Shown: positions 1-12,590, counted from the stretch's first letter. The stretch: DNA of 64,000 nt from Gigaspora margarita (GCA_009809945.1 WTPW01000946.1:204530-268529); one strand, 5' to 3'. The notes: generated by a model not told the origin, from the sequence alone. Made by a program: numbers and translations.

Positions 1-12
1 GGGGGGGGGGGG
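1..12. repeat. poly-G run at window edge
   Basis: Twelve G in a row open the window and the sequence becomes AT-rich at once. This may be a true homopolymer or a contig-end artefact. Nothing else marks it. Confidence 0.6.
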
Positions 13-179
13 TAATGTAAAACACATAATCAACTTGGTCTGGCCTAATTAGCTAAATTAACATTAATAAACAAGAAGCAAAGTATAAAATATTCATTAA
101 ACTTAAATAACTTATTTAAACGATTGATTGATCAAAATTATATTTTTGTGAATTCAACACGGAAAAAATTCTCGAAATA

Positions 180-418
180 TAAGTGAAAGTCAAAAAACGA
201 AAGTCAAAGAGAAGATCAAAGTAAAATAAAAATTAGAGTGAAGTCATAGTGAAAGCCAAAATAAAAGTTGAAGATCAAGTCAAAGCAAGGAGAGTCAAAG
301 CGAAAATCAAAGTCAAAACGAAAATTAAAGCGAAGTCAAAGTGAGAGTCAAAGTGAAAGTCAATGTGAAAGTCAAAGCGAGAGTCAAAGTGAAAATCAAA
401 GCGTAAGTCAAAGTCGAA
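180..418. repeat. 12-bp minisatellite, GTCAAAGYGARA type
   Basis: Imperfect direct repeats of a purine-rich 12-mer (variants of gtcaaagtgaaa and gtcaaagcgaga) fill this stretch and become more regular after about 330. It can be read as a Ser-Gln-rich peptide, but the repeat structure explains that and no other coding signal is seen. Confidence 0.7.
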
Positions 419-517
419 AGCTTCTTCGGGAATTATCTGTGTTGATCAATTAACGAATTTGATTGGTCAATTGGCACATCAGGCAGGCACTCTTAATAAA
501 TGATCGGCAAAAATTTT

Positions 518-568
518 AGCGTACAGTACGTACAGTACGTACAGTACTGTACGTATAGTACTGTACGT
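518..568. repeat. self-complementary GTAC tandem repeat
   Basis: Repeats of gtacagtac and gtactgtac form a short array in which every unit is its own near reverse complement. It could fold into several alternative hairpins. No function can be assigned. Confidence 0.65.
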
Positions 569-578
569 GGCACATCAC

Positions 579-949
579 TAGGTGTGGTTACACTGCATAA
601 AAAATTGTAAAAATATCGATTTCCCTATGATTTGGCCTAAAAATATCGATTTATATTGATCTATATAAATCAATATTTTTCCGTGTCCCTGCCAGGGACC
701 TGAAAAAATATCGGCTAAAATATCTATCGATATGATCAAAAATATCGGTTTATATCGATTTATTTGATCGAACCAATCAGAATACAAGTTCCGGGGTAAC
801 GTGATCATAACAAAAAATTATTTTTTGTATGTTTGTTGACCGGATAAATTTGGTTTGGAAATTGCAAAAATTTATTTGGACGTTGGCATTTTTCATCAAA
901 AAAGCACTGTTGACCAATCAAAAAACATGATTATGTGTAACCATAACTA
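579..949. mobile_element. MITE with TAGNTNTGGTTACAC ends
   Basis: The left end (taggtgtggttacac) and the right end (gtgtaaccataacta) are inverted repeats. The interior is full of atcgat-type short palindromes and contains the phrase tccctgccaggga near 685. No matching 8-bp flank is visible, so the superfamily is open; the ends look hAT-like. Confidence 0.45.
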
Positions 950-1601
950 GTGAAAAATTTTCCAATTCTAAATGTCAGGAAATTTATCAAAATTTAATAT
1001 TATTCGTGTGTTTAAAAAAAAAAAATACCATACTGTGTACTTTTGCGAGAAAACTGGCAAAATTATAAGTATAAACTTGATATGCATCCAAAGAATATCT
1101 AAGACATTAATAAAAAAAGTTAAAAATGTCAATAAGTCATGCGAATTATAGATAATCAGCGTGTAATGTGTAACATTTTTATTGTCTGTATTTCTATTGG
1201 TTAGGGATCACATGTATACTGGAAAATCGGTAAAAAATTTGGAAAAATTTGGCCAAAATACAAAAATTTGGAAATATCAAAATTAGGCCAAAAATTTGGA
1301 ATAATTTGGGAAAATTTGTTTCCAAATTTTTCCGGGTCCCTGATTCTGATGACTCGGGCTGGCCAAATTTATATCACCGGCCAAAATTATGCCATTAATT
1401 TGGCCCGAATTTGGTATTGTTACACTGCATTAAAATTGATTTCCCTATGATTTGATCGAAGTAGACTCTCCGCAAAATTTTCACTGACACGTGATTATAG
1501 TTACACAAGATGACTTAATTTTTTATATTGAAAATGCGTTAAATGCACCAAGTATCGATACTTACTTTTTCTAAATACTATTTTTTTTTTTTCCTGGTTG
1601 G
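950..1601. other. AT-rich repeat debris, no gene
   Basis: No coding signal. At 1204-1346 there is a possible small inverted-repeat element (agggatcac against gggtccctg) with an interior of aatttggccaaa-like blocks. The stretch 1417-1470 repeats part of 583-640 (ttacactgcat, then gatttccctatgattt), so it is also dispersed repeat. Confidence 0.4.
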
Positions 1602-1856
1602 ATTAATGATTGTCGCGGATGATCGTGAAATCGGATGATGGTGAAAGTTTGGGTCTTAATTTGAAAATATAAGCCCTACTAAAATCCACCTGTACTCTTT
1701 TATTAATAACCCTAACCCTAAATCTTAACTCATCCATAAAAAAAAGCATAAAAAAAGCAGACAAAAAAGGCCCTAAAAAATTTTATAAATCGTAAATAAA
1801 ATATATCCAAATTTCAGCATCATCCGATTCATGATCATCCGTGACAATGATTATTA
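1602..1856. mobile_element. MITE with about 40-bp inverted ends
   Basis: The left arm (attaatgattgtcgcggat, continuing through gatcgtgaaatcggatgatg) is closely mirrored by the right arm ending near 1856. Length is about 255 bp and there is no ORF. The interior has two short telomere-like ccctaa units, which I read as chance. Confidence 0.7.
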
Positions 1857-2048
1857 ATATAACTTCAAGCTTTCAAGTTTATATCAAAAAATATTTAATT
1901 AATAGTTAAATAAAAATTTTTTAAACACTTTAATATATGCCTAAGGGTTTCAGAATTAAAAAAAAATAGAGTATTTCGAAAATAAATAAGTGTTTACTGT
2001 AAAGTTAGTGTAAACTTGATGATTATCGCCCTTTTTGTAAATTCTTCA

Positions 2049-2324
2049 TAACACGCGTTACCGTATTTGCACGTAATAATGCGCATGCGCGTTATTTCGA
2101 AATTCGCATTTTTTTGAAAATTGGTTTTTTAACTCAAAATAACGCCCATGCGCGTCCCAAAATAACGCGCACCCTATCAATATACATACGCCATATAACA
2201 AAAGCAGGGTTCTTCTGATAATAAAAATTGTCGAAATATCGCGTATTCGCGTCCTGAAATAACGCGCATTGTCTCGAATAACGCGCAGGTGCGCGTTATT
2301 TCGTGCAAATACGGTAACGTGTTA
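2049..2324. mobile_element. MITE with TAACACGCGTTACCG ends
   Basis: The ends taacacgcgttaccgtattt and aaatacggtaacgtgtta are inverted copies of about 23 bp. The interior carries several alternating gcgcgttattt hairpins rich in CpG. A CpG-poor relative appears as the ends of the element at 12888-14932. Confidence 0.75.
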
Positions 2325-2690
2325 GCAGTTAAGGGGTAAGAATTATGAAAATTCTAGATAGCACGTCAACGTGTTAGGCTTAACAGTATCATTATTAATT
2401 GCACGTAGCGTGTTAGATAGCACTTTAGCGCCCTAGGTAACACATTAACGTGTCGTATATTAAATTCAAATGTATATAAGTGAATGAATTTGACTTCAAT
2501 AAAAAGAGATACATGTAAAGAAGTTTCCTTCGATATTACTTAAGGCAAAATAAAGAAAATAAGCTTGTGTAGTGCGGAAAAGACCTTTATTCGAGTAAAT
2601 CAGAAATTTATCTCCTAGTAACTATTAGAGTTAAATGCATATACACTCCCTTCTTAATAGTCACGATATCGATCCAGTTCTATAGCTTGA
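2325..2690 (+). repeat. LTR-like dispersed repeat, copy 1
   Basis: The block about 2380-2680 recurs in reverse at 32390-32600 and partly at 61835-61905. Shared phrases include ctcctagtaactattagagt and agacctttat. A TATA-like gtatataagtg near 2472 precedes a cttcaataaa signal near 2493, the spacing of a promoter and poly(A) signal in an LTR. No second LTR or internal region was found, so it may be a solo LTR. Confidence 0.45.
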
Positions 2691-3555
2691 ATTAATTCCA
2701 GTAGTTCGTCAATTTATTTTCCAGAACTTTAGTAATGTCTTACTCGTGCTAGTTGAGTATTTATTCATAAGTGTCTTTAAAAGATTATTTATTTAATTGA
2801 CGTTGTCGATGTGAAAGTTTAGACATGTTAAGCATAAAATAATATAGAAACAGTTTCGATTAACGATAAAATAATTTATAATAAATAAGATCATATAAAT
2901 AAGTATATTCGAATTTTAATTAAAAAATAAATAAGCTTTGTATTATTTGATAATAAATACGTCTTCTTATTTTATCAAAACAAGATTTACGAATTTTAAT
3001 TCTGAAACCCTTAATAGCGGGAGGTTCTTAAACATATTTTACAAGATTGAATTGAACTTTCTAATATTAAATAGTTTATAAAAAAAAATTAGATTTTAAC
3101 AAATAATTTATAAAAAGAATTAGATTAACAAATAATTTTTTTTCAAACTTTAAAGAAAAAATATGTTAAATCAATAAATTTTATTGTTTTATTTCCTCAT
3201 ATACCTTTGATTCAATGCCTTTATATATTATAGATGAATTCATACACGCAAATATGCTTAAAATTAGAAAGTTTTAAAGCATTTCAATTACAAAATAAAT
3301 TAAAAATTATAAAAAAATATCTATCTTTATTACAGTATTTAGCTTATGTTTAACGGATGGTTATTTCTTCAAAAAAACAGTTGAAAACTTAAAACAATTT
3401 AATTTTGTATTTATTTATTAGTAATGGAAATGTAAGAAATTAAAAGCAAATTATGACAATAAACCAATTATAAAAATATTATGGTAAAAAAAAAAAAAAG
3501 AAGAGTGTTATGATTCTTTTTGCATTAATTAATATGATTCTATATCATTCACTAT
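2691..3555. other. AT-rich stretch, nothing recognised
   Basis: Very AT-rich, with poly-A and poly-T runs. I see no ORF, inverted repeat or family motif that I can support. Confidence 0.5.
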
Positions 3556-4765
3556 TTTAATAACTGTATTAAAATTTTTAGTTACACTTTGTCCCCCTCT
3601 AAAATTACCTGCTATTTTCTGTTGTTCAAGTAATTTAAAAGCCTTTTTGTTGAAATTATTAATTGATCATAAATAGCATTATAATCATTTTCCAATTCAG
3701 AGTCAAGCTGGTTTGCATTTGTTAAATCATTTGAATAAATATTCAAATTAATGATATCATTTTAAATAAAAATGGTGGGTGATGATTCCTCTGCACTTTA
3801 CCAAAAAAATCAGGCGAAACTGCTCCTTTTTGTTGTATTAAATGTTTGCAAATAGGAATCCAATTAAGCACATAAAATGAAATCCACAAATCCATTGATT
3901 TATGTCAGTAAAACATTCTCTATTAATTTCATGCCCTTGTAATCTCTTCTATTGAGACTTTAAATGTTTTTCCAGTCTAACTTTTCACGATCGATATGAA
4001 TTTGCTGAAACTTAACATTTTGATGAACAATTACTTTTGTAGTTAAAATGAATGCTAAAAGATCTAGTCTCAGTATAAAAAACTTGTACAAAAATCCCTC
4101 TTGATTATTTTCCAGTGACTATCAACAAATATTTAGTCTTAAGAATTGGAATTATGTCTATACAGGCTGATTGAACCCAAAGAGATCATCTTTTATTATT
4201 GTACCATTTGGACCAAAGATAACACCAAAGTGCTACTAATGAATTTTTTTACAAAATTCATAAGCCTCTTGAATTGCAAACTCATAAATTTCTATTGCAG
4301 TAAAAATTGTCCATTTGCTGTTGGAATACACAGAGCTGATGTAAGTGCTTTTCTACTAAATTTCATGCAGTATCCTGAAATTCCTTTGGGCAAAAGGTTT
4401 GTGATGGTATAACATTATTAAATGGAAATCATTTGCCCTCAGGTGATAATGGATTAAAGAAAGAATGTTTTGAAGATTTGTTACTATGCAATCTTTCCAA
4501 AAGTGCCTTTTTAATATGTCATTTACAAATTAGAATTTTAGGTTTTGTTCATATAAAAGAAGTAGCACTTATTTGTAAAAAGTCTTTATCAGTTAATAAA
4601 AAAGTGGAAACAATTTCAATATCACACATTAGAGCAAAAAAAGCTTGAATAATACTAGTCTGAATTCTATTCTCACTGTTTCCATTATTTTCTAAAAGTA
4701 AATATGCAAGAGGATATTCTGTTCCCTTAACTTCTGCATAAAAAGTATAAAATTTGAAACCAAGT
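3556..4765 (-). pseudogene. decayed MULE-type transposase (C-terminal part)
   Basis: Read on the minus strand from about 4765, the frame gives a run ending in EYPLAYLLLENNG, then LLTDKDF, HIKKALLERLHSNK, HLHQLCVFQQ and WICGF with a broken SWIM-type zinc finger (about 3855-3897). This order matches the MULE transposase domain plus SWIM finger in Mutator-like elements, which are abundant in Rhizophagus (from memory). Many in-frame stops and frameshifts show it is dead. The N-terminal DNA-binding part is not recognisable upstream. Several stops look like TGG-to-TGA or CAA-to-TAA changes, that is transition decay. The family call is fairly secure; the exact borders are not. Confidence 0.65.
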
Positions 4766-7700
4766 TTACTAAAAATAAGATTAAACTATTTCTAACCATT
4801 TTAATTTCATTGGTTATATTTAAAAAATATTATTTTAATTATTAGATACTAAATAAACTTGTTTGCAGACTTTGGACTAGATCTGGACTAAACTCATAAT
4901 TTGAGTCTGGTCTGAAGTTTGAAATTAGCAACTATATTATTATTTTTTTAAAATCATATTATATAATTATATAGAAGTAATTCTATATAATCATTTCTCT
5001 ATAGAATCACCAAAAAGTGCTAGACAAACTGGATGATTATATGGAAGAAAGACAACTAGCCACATGTACAACTATTAGTTGTCTAATTTAAATAGTCTGC
5101 CTGAAGGTTTTACACTAGTTGCCATGCCTGCAACCCACTAGAAGGTTATCTATTTAAACCCTCTGGTTCCTGCTTCTCTTGCTAATTCTACTTGTATTAC
5201 TAGTATAGCTCTCTGATATATTAGTCAGTTGAGATTAGTTTCAGATGCTTAATGAATATCCTCTTAGAACTACTTTATTCTTGCAGGACACTTGGTAGAG
5301 TAATTTTTGTCCCATACAAGTATTATCTATGCTTCAGTAATAATGTATTTACTAGGCTTATTCTTGGAGTTAGAGCGAAACTGCACCTCTATCATTAGCT
5401 ACTTCTGTCTTTGTAAGGTTTGCTCCAATCCCAGCACCTACTATTACCTAGGGGTAGTAAAATTATAGAAGGAACAACTCCAATGTTACAAAAGTTTAAT
5501 AGTAATACAAAAATTGTCACTTTATATGAAAATCATATAAATTTATATGTATTGTGTTTAATCGGTCAAAGTCTTGATTGTTAATTTTTTAAAAATAACC
5601 TGTTTACTGGGATTTCTTTTTTTTCAAAACTCAAAATAGACAAGGTAAGTAATTAATCATAAAGAAATTTTATAGCTGTTCTTTTATTGTTAAAAAAACT
5701 GAATAATATATTCATACTCAATTATTGTAAGATAAAAGAAACAAAGGTAAGAGATCATACACATGACTCAAAGCCTATAAGTTTTTTTTATTATTAATAA
5801 TATTTTTTAATGATATTATTTTATTTCATACACACAGGTCTAGATCTCCACTCCTCAGCTCTGTTATACACTCTTGGTAAACTATAGAAGATTGATAATC
5901 ATAAGTATAAGTATTTTTTTTACTCTTTTTTGCTTTTTTATTTTGTATTAAAAACATTTCTAATCTTTGTAGTTGTTCCATAGTTTCTCTGGTGTTTCCA
6001 GTTCTTGTAGTAACTTGACAGTAATTCGATATGGGAGTTCATATAGCAACTATTGCAATGTTTTAACAACATTCTTGTAGTGATTCGGTGGCATTCTTGT
6101 GGTGATTCGATGACATTTTTTGTGGTTTTTTGACATGGTGATTTGACAACAAGGCTAAGCATGACAGTAATAAAAAGATTTGAAAAAGGTAAATTTCTTA
6201 ATGACTGTGTTTCAAGAGAATCTATAATAATTTAATCATTCAATAAATTAACCATAGTCATTTAATTATTTAATAAATACTAACATGAGTAAAGTTTAAT
6301 TCTGTTTTCTTTAACAATTGTTTTCAAGACAATAGATGATTAACCAAAATAATTACCCTTAGGACATAATGCAATAGTTAGATTTGAAAAGAGCACAATA
6401 GTTAGATTTGGGTTATAGCACAATTAAATAGATTGAATTTATTGTTATAGAGTTGGGTTTAAGACTAGGATTAAAAATAGGTTCAGGTAATTAAAAGCAG
6501 AATTTTGTTAGAAATAGAAAGGATTGTAATAAAGAATAGGTATGTATTATAAGTAGTATTATATTAGTAATCGATTTTTGAATAAAAATTATTATGTACT
6601 TTAAAATTATATGGAAATGTATAAATTAATAAATAAATGCTTTATTATAATATATATATACTAGGAAACAGATACTATTAGTATTTGGAGCCAAAAATAA
6701 CAATTAATAAATACAAGAGTAAAATTTAGTAAATTATATTTATCAAATTCAGCCTGTAACATATGTATTTTTTTTAGATTATTTGTTTGAATTAATATAT
6801 TTTACATGTAATAACTTTGAAAACTAAAAAACTAGAATTCAAATATAAATTTAAAACAAATCTCTCAATTGTGCAATACTCAGTTATTTAATCTATGCGG
6901 TATAGTGCATAAAGAGGGTGCAAAGCTAAAGTTCTAAAATAAGTCAAATGCTAATTAGTTAAGTGACTTCAAAATTATTCTAAAAAAAATAAAAAAATAA
7001 AAATTTCCTAAAAATTGAACTAGTTTTAAATAAATTATATTGAAGCCTTTTATAAATCTACAAAAGCTAACTTTTCTGGTTATAAAAACCAAAAAATTAA
7101 TTTTTTATTACCTAATGTTCATGCATTTACTAATTATACCATAATATATTGCATTAAAATTTTAAAGATACTTGTTTAAGTTAAATATTGATCATAGATG
7201 TTACCTTCTAAAGCATATAAGATATTGTTTAACAATAAAGTATAAGAGGCTAAATATATAAAAGATTAATAAAATTGTGCTTAATGATTTTAAATAAGCA
7301 ATATTCTTTCTGTAAACACCAAAACATACTAAATTTCCATATAAATCCATCAAATAACATAAATAAAACATAGTAATGATATGTTTTGAATCAGAGGTCA
7401 CTTAATATTGCAAAAAGTTTTGTTGGTATAGAACTATGAGCATTTATATTATATATCTGATGGGTTGTTATACAAAGTAATGCAGATCATTTTTATCAGC
7501 TATGTATTATAATAAGTTGTCCCTCTGTAATTTTACTAACCCCTAGCTATTACCTTTCTACTAATCCTTCTCTGATATATGCCAAACTTCCAATTCAGTT
7601 AGCTCAGAAGAGTTGATCTATCTTGTATAAGGTGCTATTATAGTTTTTCTTTTCTTGGTACCTACTTCTAAAACATAGGTGCTTTTCTCTAGTGTGACTT

Positions 7701-8329
7701 TGGTGGCCATGTTGGTGAACCCAACTCTCAAGGTTTGCTTATCTGGTTCTCTGGTTCCAGTCTGATATTCCAGTTTTGGTAGTACTATTAAAGATCTTTG
7801 CTACCTCTAATTATGCAATTTGTACTGTATAGTATATAAATAATAATTTTATGAGTTACTTTGATTTAATAAAAATCTAATAATACATTTTAATATATTT
7901 ATACAATAGAATTTAATTGTTTAGCTTTAAGTAATTTTAATTGTATTGTAATTTTAAGAATTTTTAAAATCAAAAGATTCAATTCAATCATTTTTAAAAG
8001 TTTGTACTATTTTATATTTTATAATTCTTTGTAAAGTGGTTTTAATAAAAACTACCAAAAATATAAATTTATTTAAATTTTATCTTGTATCAATTTAGAA
8101 TGAATAAAATTTAAATTTGATATATAGCATATACTCTAAATAATAATTTTACTATCTCTCTTGACAAAATTTTAAAAATAAATAAATGTTCAATATTCAT
8201 CCTATTTAACTCCAATTCCAAATAAAAATTTAAAAAATTCTCAATCTTAATTTTTTATAATAAATTATTATATATCTAAATATGATTAAAAAGAAGAAAA
8301 GTAAAAAAAAATATAATACTGTTTTGGAC
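4766..8329. other. CpG-poor repeat graveyard, no gene
   Basis: About 3.5 kb with no ORF worth calling and very few CpG. Two more C- and T-rich islands (about 5090-5460 and 7540-7830) look like old coding DNA decayed by transitions, but I could not match a family in any frame. The rest is AT-rich filler. Confidence 0.45.
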
Positions 8330-9093
8330 CAAAAAACTCTAAACTTTACCTGCTAGTTGTCTATCATATTAACTTTATTTAAAATTGTATTCAGAACATG
8401 CCAATACAATCTGTATTTTTTTACAGTATATAGTCTTTCTAGTCAAACCTTATGATATATATTCATAAATCTAAAGGCCTTCTGTGCATACCTTCTAATC
8501 TCAATAAGGAGTACTAATTTGAGATTGTGGCATAGTTCTCTTCAAATCTTTCCATATGTAGTCACAATGACTTCATGCATATTGTTTTGCAAATCCCTAG
8601 AAGTTTTTAGTATAATTTAATTCACAATAGATAAAAAATAACTTTGTAACCCATAAAAACAATCACTTCTTCAACTTTTTCATGTTGCGCACTAAAATCT
8701 GGTTAATTTGCTATAGTAGTTCTAGTGCAGCAGTCAATTCTTTCTTGTTTATACTCTCCTTTATACTTTAATTTCATTTTCTCATACCACAATTCTTTTT
8801 TATTCAAAACTTTCTTCAAGCCTTTTGCAAGTTAGAATTATTATAATCTTCAGAAAAAAAATATCTTGTAGAAAAATATTTCTATATATAGTGCTTCTAA
8901 ATATTTAAAGTTAAATATTGCTATAAAAAATATTTAGAGATTTAAATAATATATGAACCTTATTTTTGGTTGATTTCTACTAGAAGATAAATTATTCTCT
9001 TTGCTAAAAGTAATTTTTAGCATATGCACAATGACTGGTTGCATTATCAAATGCAAAAGGAGCACTTGCATCTGGAAATTATGCTTTAAATAT
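8330..9093 (-). pseudogene. DDE transposase relic, C-terminal half
   Basis: On the minus strand the region reads, with stops and frameshifts, FAFDNATSHCAYA (about 9030-9070, the second catalytic Asp region), then CELNY, FAKQYA, DYIWKDLKRTMPQS and a RRYAQKAFRFM-like helix near 8490. This series matches the C-terminal half of a large DDE family repeated in Rhizophagus genomes (from memory). It stops exactly where the element at 9094 begins, and its N-terminal half resumes at 15637-15685 and 16216-17240 in the same orientation. I read all three pieces as one ancient transposase split by insertions. Confidence 0.6.
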
Positions 9094-9600
9094 GGGGCAT
9101 CCATAAATAATGTTATGTACCCCTACATAGTAGCTTTTGACCCTCTAGACTATATAAAAAATTTTTTAAAAATCCATATGTTTATATATATAATTTTACA
9201 AAGACTTGGATATATTATGATCTAGTGATCTAATTTGGATAATTTTGGTACCATTTGATTCGTCTTTATAAGACGAATCCAATGGTACCAAAATTATTTT
9301 ATTTGAATTACTGGATTAAGAGTTATTCACAAAAAACTATGGACTTTATAATAATTTTATAAAAAAGATAATAACCAATAGCATTTTGTCAATAAACTTG
9401 TTCCAGTGATCCAAATCAAATGATTTTGGTACCATTCGAATCCTCTCATCGAAACAATTCAAATAGTACCAAAAGCATCCAATTTAGACATCTGGATCAA
9501 GTTTTAGACAAATTTATAAAAAAATTGCATAATATTTTTTTGTCCCTCTCTATTTATTGGAAGAAATATTATATTTTGGGGGACCCTCCTCTCAAACATA

Positions 9601-10129
9601 TCAGGAAATTTTTTAGACAGATATTGATTGATATATAACAGTAAATCATTTTATATTAATTAAAAAATAGTGATATATATCAATTAACTAGTTAAAAAAT
9701 CGATATATTTCTATAATCGATATATATCATTTTTGATATAAATTGTTATTATCTATAAATTAATTATAATTGTAATTATTTGAATCAATATATTATGATT
9801 AACAGATCTTTAACAATAGCATAGTCTAGACATTTTTTGTGACTACTATTTAACATAACATGTTACGATCCATCAGAAAATTTATATGTGCAAAAGACCT
9901 TGTGCACTACAAATAAGTAAAATATATTTCAAAATATTTTAGGCTAATTTTTGAAATATTTTAAATACTTTCAAAATATTTTAGGACTATAAAACCAAGC
10001 TGGATCAGTAGAGCATATTTAACTAATATTTTTGAAATGCTTTGAAATGTTTCAATGATTATAGTACAAAATCAAATTAGATCTTTGTTTATTTTTATAA
10101 TTTAGATCTTCTATTAATTTACATTGTTT
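9601..10129. other. AT-rich insertion filler
   Basis: No coding signal. A small palindrome of atcgatatat and ttgatatatatc blocks lies at about 9655-9745. The rest is unassigned AT-rich DNA inside copy A. Confidence 0.4.
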
Positions 10130-11425
10130 TTTCATTTCCTTTTGTTTTTTTTTGGTTTGGTTTGGTTTAGTTTTATTTTGTTTTTTCATTTTTTTTCATT
10201 TATTTATTATTTTAAATTTTTTGTTTTATTTCTACAAAAAATACCAACTCTAACTTTTGGCACTTTGCAAGAATTCCAATGACTTTTTGAAACTTTGCGT
10301 AAGCCAACTTAGCTTTTTAACACTATGCAAGAACACACAACTAATTTTACCAACAATTTCTAAATTTTGAAGAATGCTTCTTTAGAGAAATAAAGATTTA
10401 GTTGGTGCTTTATTTATTTTTTTGTTTTTTTGTTCTTGTTTTTTTTATTTTTTTTTATTATTTATTTTATTCTGGTACTTTGGAAGAAAAATAACCTAGG
10501 CTCTGTTAATACTTTGCAAGCATACCCAGACTTTTCTAGCACTTTGCAAGAATATATACAACTTGATTTTGGCAATTTTTGTCATAAACTTTACTTTAGA
10601 GAAATGAAAATTTGGGTTTTATATTTTTATTCAGTTTGCTTATATTCCATTTTTTTGTTTGTTTTCTCTTTACTTATTTCTTTAATTTTATCTTTTTTAT
10701 TTGTTCTAGCACTTTGTAAAACCTTCAATAATTTAAACTACAGTACTGAACAGCAAAAACCATACATTTTTTTGGCATTGTTTAGAGTCTAATAACTTCA
10801 CAACAAGTTATTATTTTAAAAATCCCTCTTACAAATTTTTTATTTGTAACCTAAACTACAAATCTGTAAGACAGATTTTTGATATCTTGCTTTTTAAAGA
10901 AGTTATAAGGGTTTAAAGTTCAGCAACTTTTATAGTAAAGTAGAANTTTGGCNCAGGACAATCGACCAATCANATTNATGCTTNATCACNTGNTNNNGAT
11001 TTGATTGGTNAATATTTATTATAAAATCCAAAATTTGGCGCTTATTATATAAAAAAATCAATTTTATTTTTTTAACCAATTATAATTTTGTTACACAAAA
11101 ATTAGCCAATCAGAATCGTTATAAAATTCACAAATTTGGCGGCTTTAAAAAAAATAGATGGTTTTTGCTGTCCGGTACTGTACAAAAAATGAATTCTTAC
11201 TTCAGAGAAATGGAGATTTGGGGCTTTGTTTATTTTTTTATTTAGTTTGCTTACATTTTGTTATTTGTTTGTTTTTCTTTTTTTACTTATTTTTTAATTT
11301 TATTTTATTTTATTTATTTTTGATTTTCTTCGGAACTTTGCAAAAAAACAATCTAACTTTTCTGGGCACTTTACAAGAACACCAACTCTAACTTCTCTGG
11401 CACTTTGCAAGAAGTAGCGAATATT
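10130..11425. repeat. T-rich degenerate array with CACTTTGCAAGAA units
   Basis: The motif cactttgcaagaa, often followed by aacttttctgg, recurs at about 10260, 10330, 10515, 10540, 11335, 11365 and 11398, separated by ttttatt-type tracts. A longer unit (ttagagaaat..agattt..gttt) repeats at 10380, 10580 and 11197. The array is split by the element at 10740-11182. Apparent ORFs here are Phe-rich readings of the T tracts. Confidence 0.6.
10740..11182. mobile_element. MITE with ACAGTACTGAACAGCAAAAA ends
   Basis: The ends acagtactgaacagcaaaaa and tttttgctgtccggtactgt are inverted repeats. The interior has repeated aaccaatca/attagccaatca phrases and a cluster of ambiguous bases (10946-10998). A second member of the family lies at 19363-19884. 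Length about 440 bp, no ORF. Confidence 0.65.
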
Positions 11426-11537
11426 AGCAAATATAAGCAAATAACAAAAAATAGAAATAATCACTAAATGTGGAGTGAAGAAAATAAGTGTATTGGGCTA
11501 GTATTTTATAGAATTAGATGTGACTAAATGTGAAAGT

Positions 11538-12558
11538 TGGGGTGTGGCGACATAGCGAAGTTGGAAAGTTGTCACCCGCCAAGGAATTTGTAACTCAGGT
11601 ACAGGGTTCGAATCCCACTAGAGACGATTTTCAAAAATTATATCTGTGTTACAGTAACTGATCTTCATCGATAAGTTGGGCCATAATAAGGCCTGTAACT
11701 CAGGTTGCACCACCCCTCGGTGTATTCCGTTGATGTGGAAGATTCTAGATCTGTTACGTAGGTTATTGGAATTGCGTAATACCAAGAGAACTTGAAGATC
11801 GGAAACCCTTGGCAAGTCCCGAGCAGAGAGTAGCTGGGCTTTTGACAGTAATACGGAAAAGGAATCGGATGGTGTGTATGGGCCGGCCAGTACGCCTATG
11901 ACAAAAGGGTCGGGACGACCCTACCAACCGGGCCGCCGGAGTCGCACCAGAGGAAAAGGACATGTGTTACGGCATCATGTACCAAGGGAAGGGAGTCCTT
12001 TCGGTTCTTAAAGCCGGGCTGACCGACCCTTCTGGGCCTACGGATTGGGAGCAGGCAGACAACAGGTCAGGAAAGCCAGAAGAGGAATGTGTACGTAGTG
12101 ACTGGGGTTCGATGAACTCTGCAAGGGCAGAAGTAGGTAACGGTAGCGGTTTAATGGTTAGCCCTGACTGCAAGTATATAGGTAAAGCTGTAGCGTAAGT
12201 TACTGAAGCATAGGTGATACCTGAGTGGGACAGGGGCCACTCTACCAGGTCTCTCACTGGGATAAATTAGTCCTAAGGGAGGTAAAAAAGAATCCGGATC
12301 TTGTTCCGGTGATACAAGAGGGATTGGCAGACGGCAACGATCAGAGGGTTTAAATAGGCAATGACCGGTATGCGGGTTGCAGGTATGGCAGCTATGGTAG
12401 AACCTTAGGGTGGCTACTTAAATAGCCAACCAAAAGTTGCAGGTGTGGCTAGTTGTACTCTCGTCAATGTACTATGTCGGGTGACCTCCATGTTGGAAAC
12501 CCGTGATTCTACATATCTTGAATAAAACTCTTACTCCCGAAGTGAGCACCTTAACTTG

Positions 12559-12590
<32 letters not shown>
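11538..12590 (+). mobile_element. SINE-like retroposon, about 1.05 kb, with poly(A) tail
   Basis: A GC-rich island in AT-rich DNA. It starts with a tRNA-like region containing a pol III A box (11553-11564) and B box (11605-11615), has an AATAAA signal near 12520, and ends in 31 A (12559-12589). A 9-bp direct duplication, TGTGAAAGT, flanks it at 11529-11537 and 12591-12599, the mark of LINE-style retroposition. It is much longer than usual tRNA-derived SINEs (100-600 bp). The body has short ORFs on both strands but no reverse transcriptase motif, so I treat it as non-coding. Whether the body comes from a LINE, an mRNA or a structured RNA is open. Confidence 0.7.
11553..11615 (+). promoter_or_regulatory. 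internal RNA polymerase III promoter (A and B boxes)
   Basis: TAGCGAAGTTGG fits the tRNA A-box consensus TRGCNNARYNGG exactly and GGTTCGAATCC fits the B-box consensus GGTTCGANTCC exactly. The starts are 52 bp apart, within the range for tRNA genes. The sequence around them does not fold into a full cloverleaf by eye, so this is a tRNA-derived promoter rather than a working tRNA. Confidence 0.75.

Noticed and set aside
268-453. 61-codon Ser/Gln-rich ORF
   Set aside because: It is the translation of a 12-bp minisatellite; no conserved sequence or gene context.
11541-11630. a functional tRNA gene
   Set aside because: A and B boxes are perfect but no complete acceptor stem or anticodon arm can be folded by eye; better read as a tRNA-derived promoter.
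11967-12257. minus-strand 96-codon ORF and plus-strand 78-codon ORF
   Set aside because: Both lie in the body of the GC-rich retroposon, where open frames are expected from base composition; no reverse transcriptase or other domain motif.
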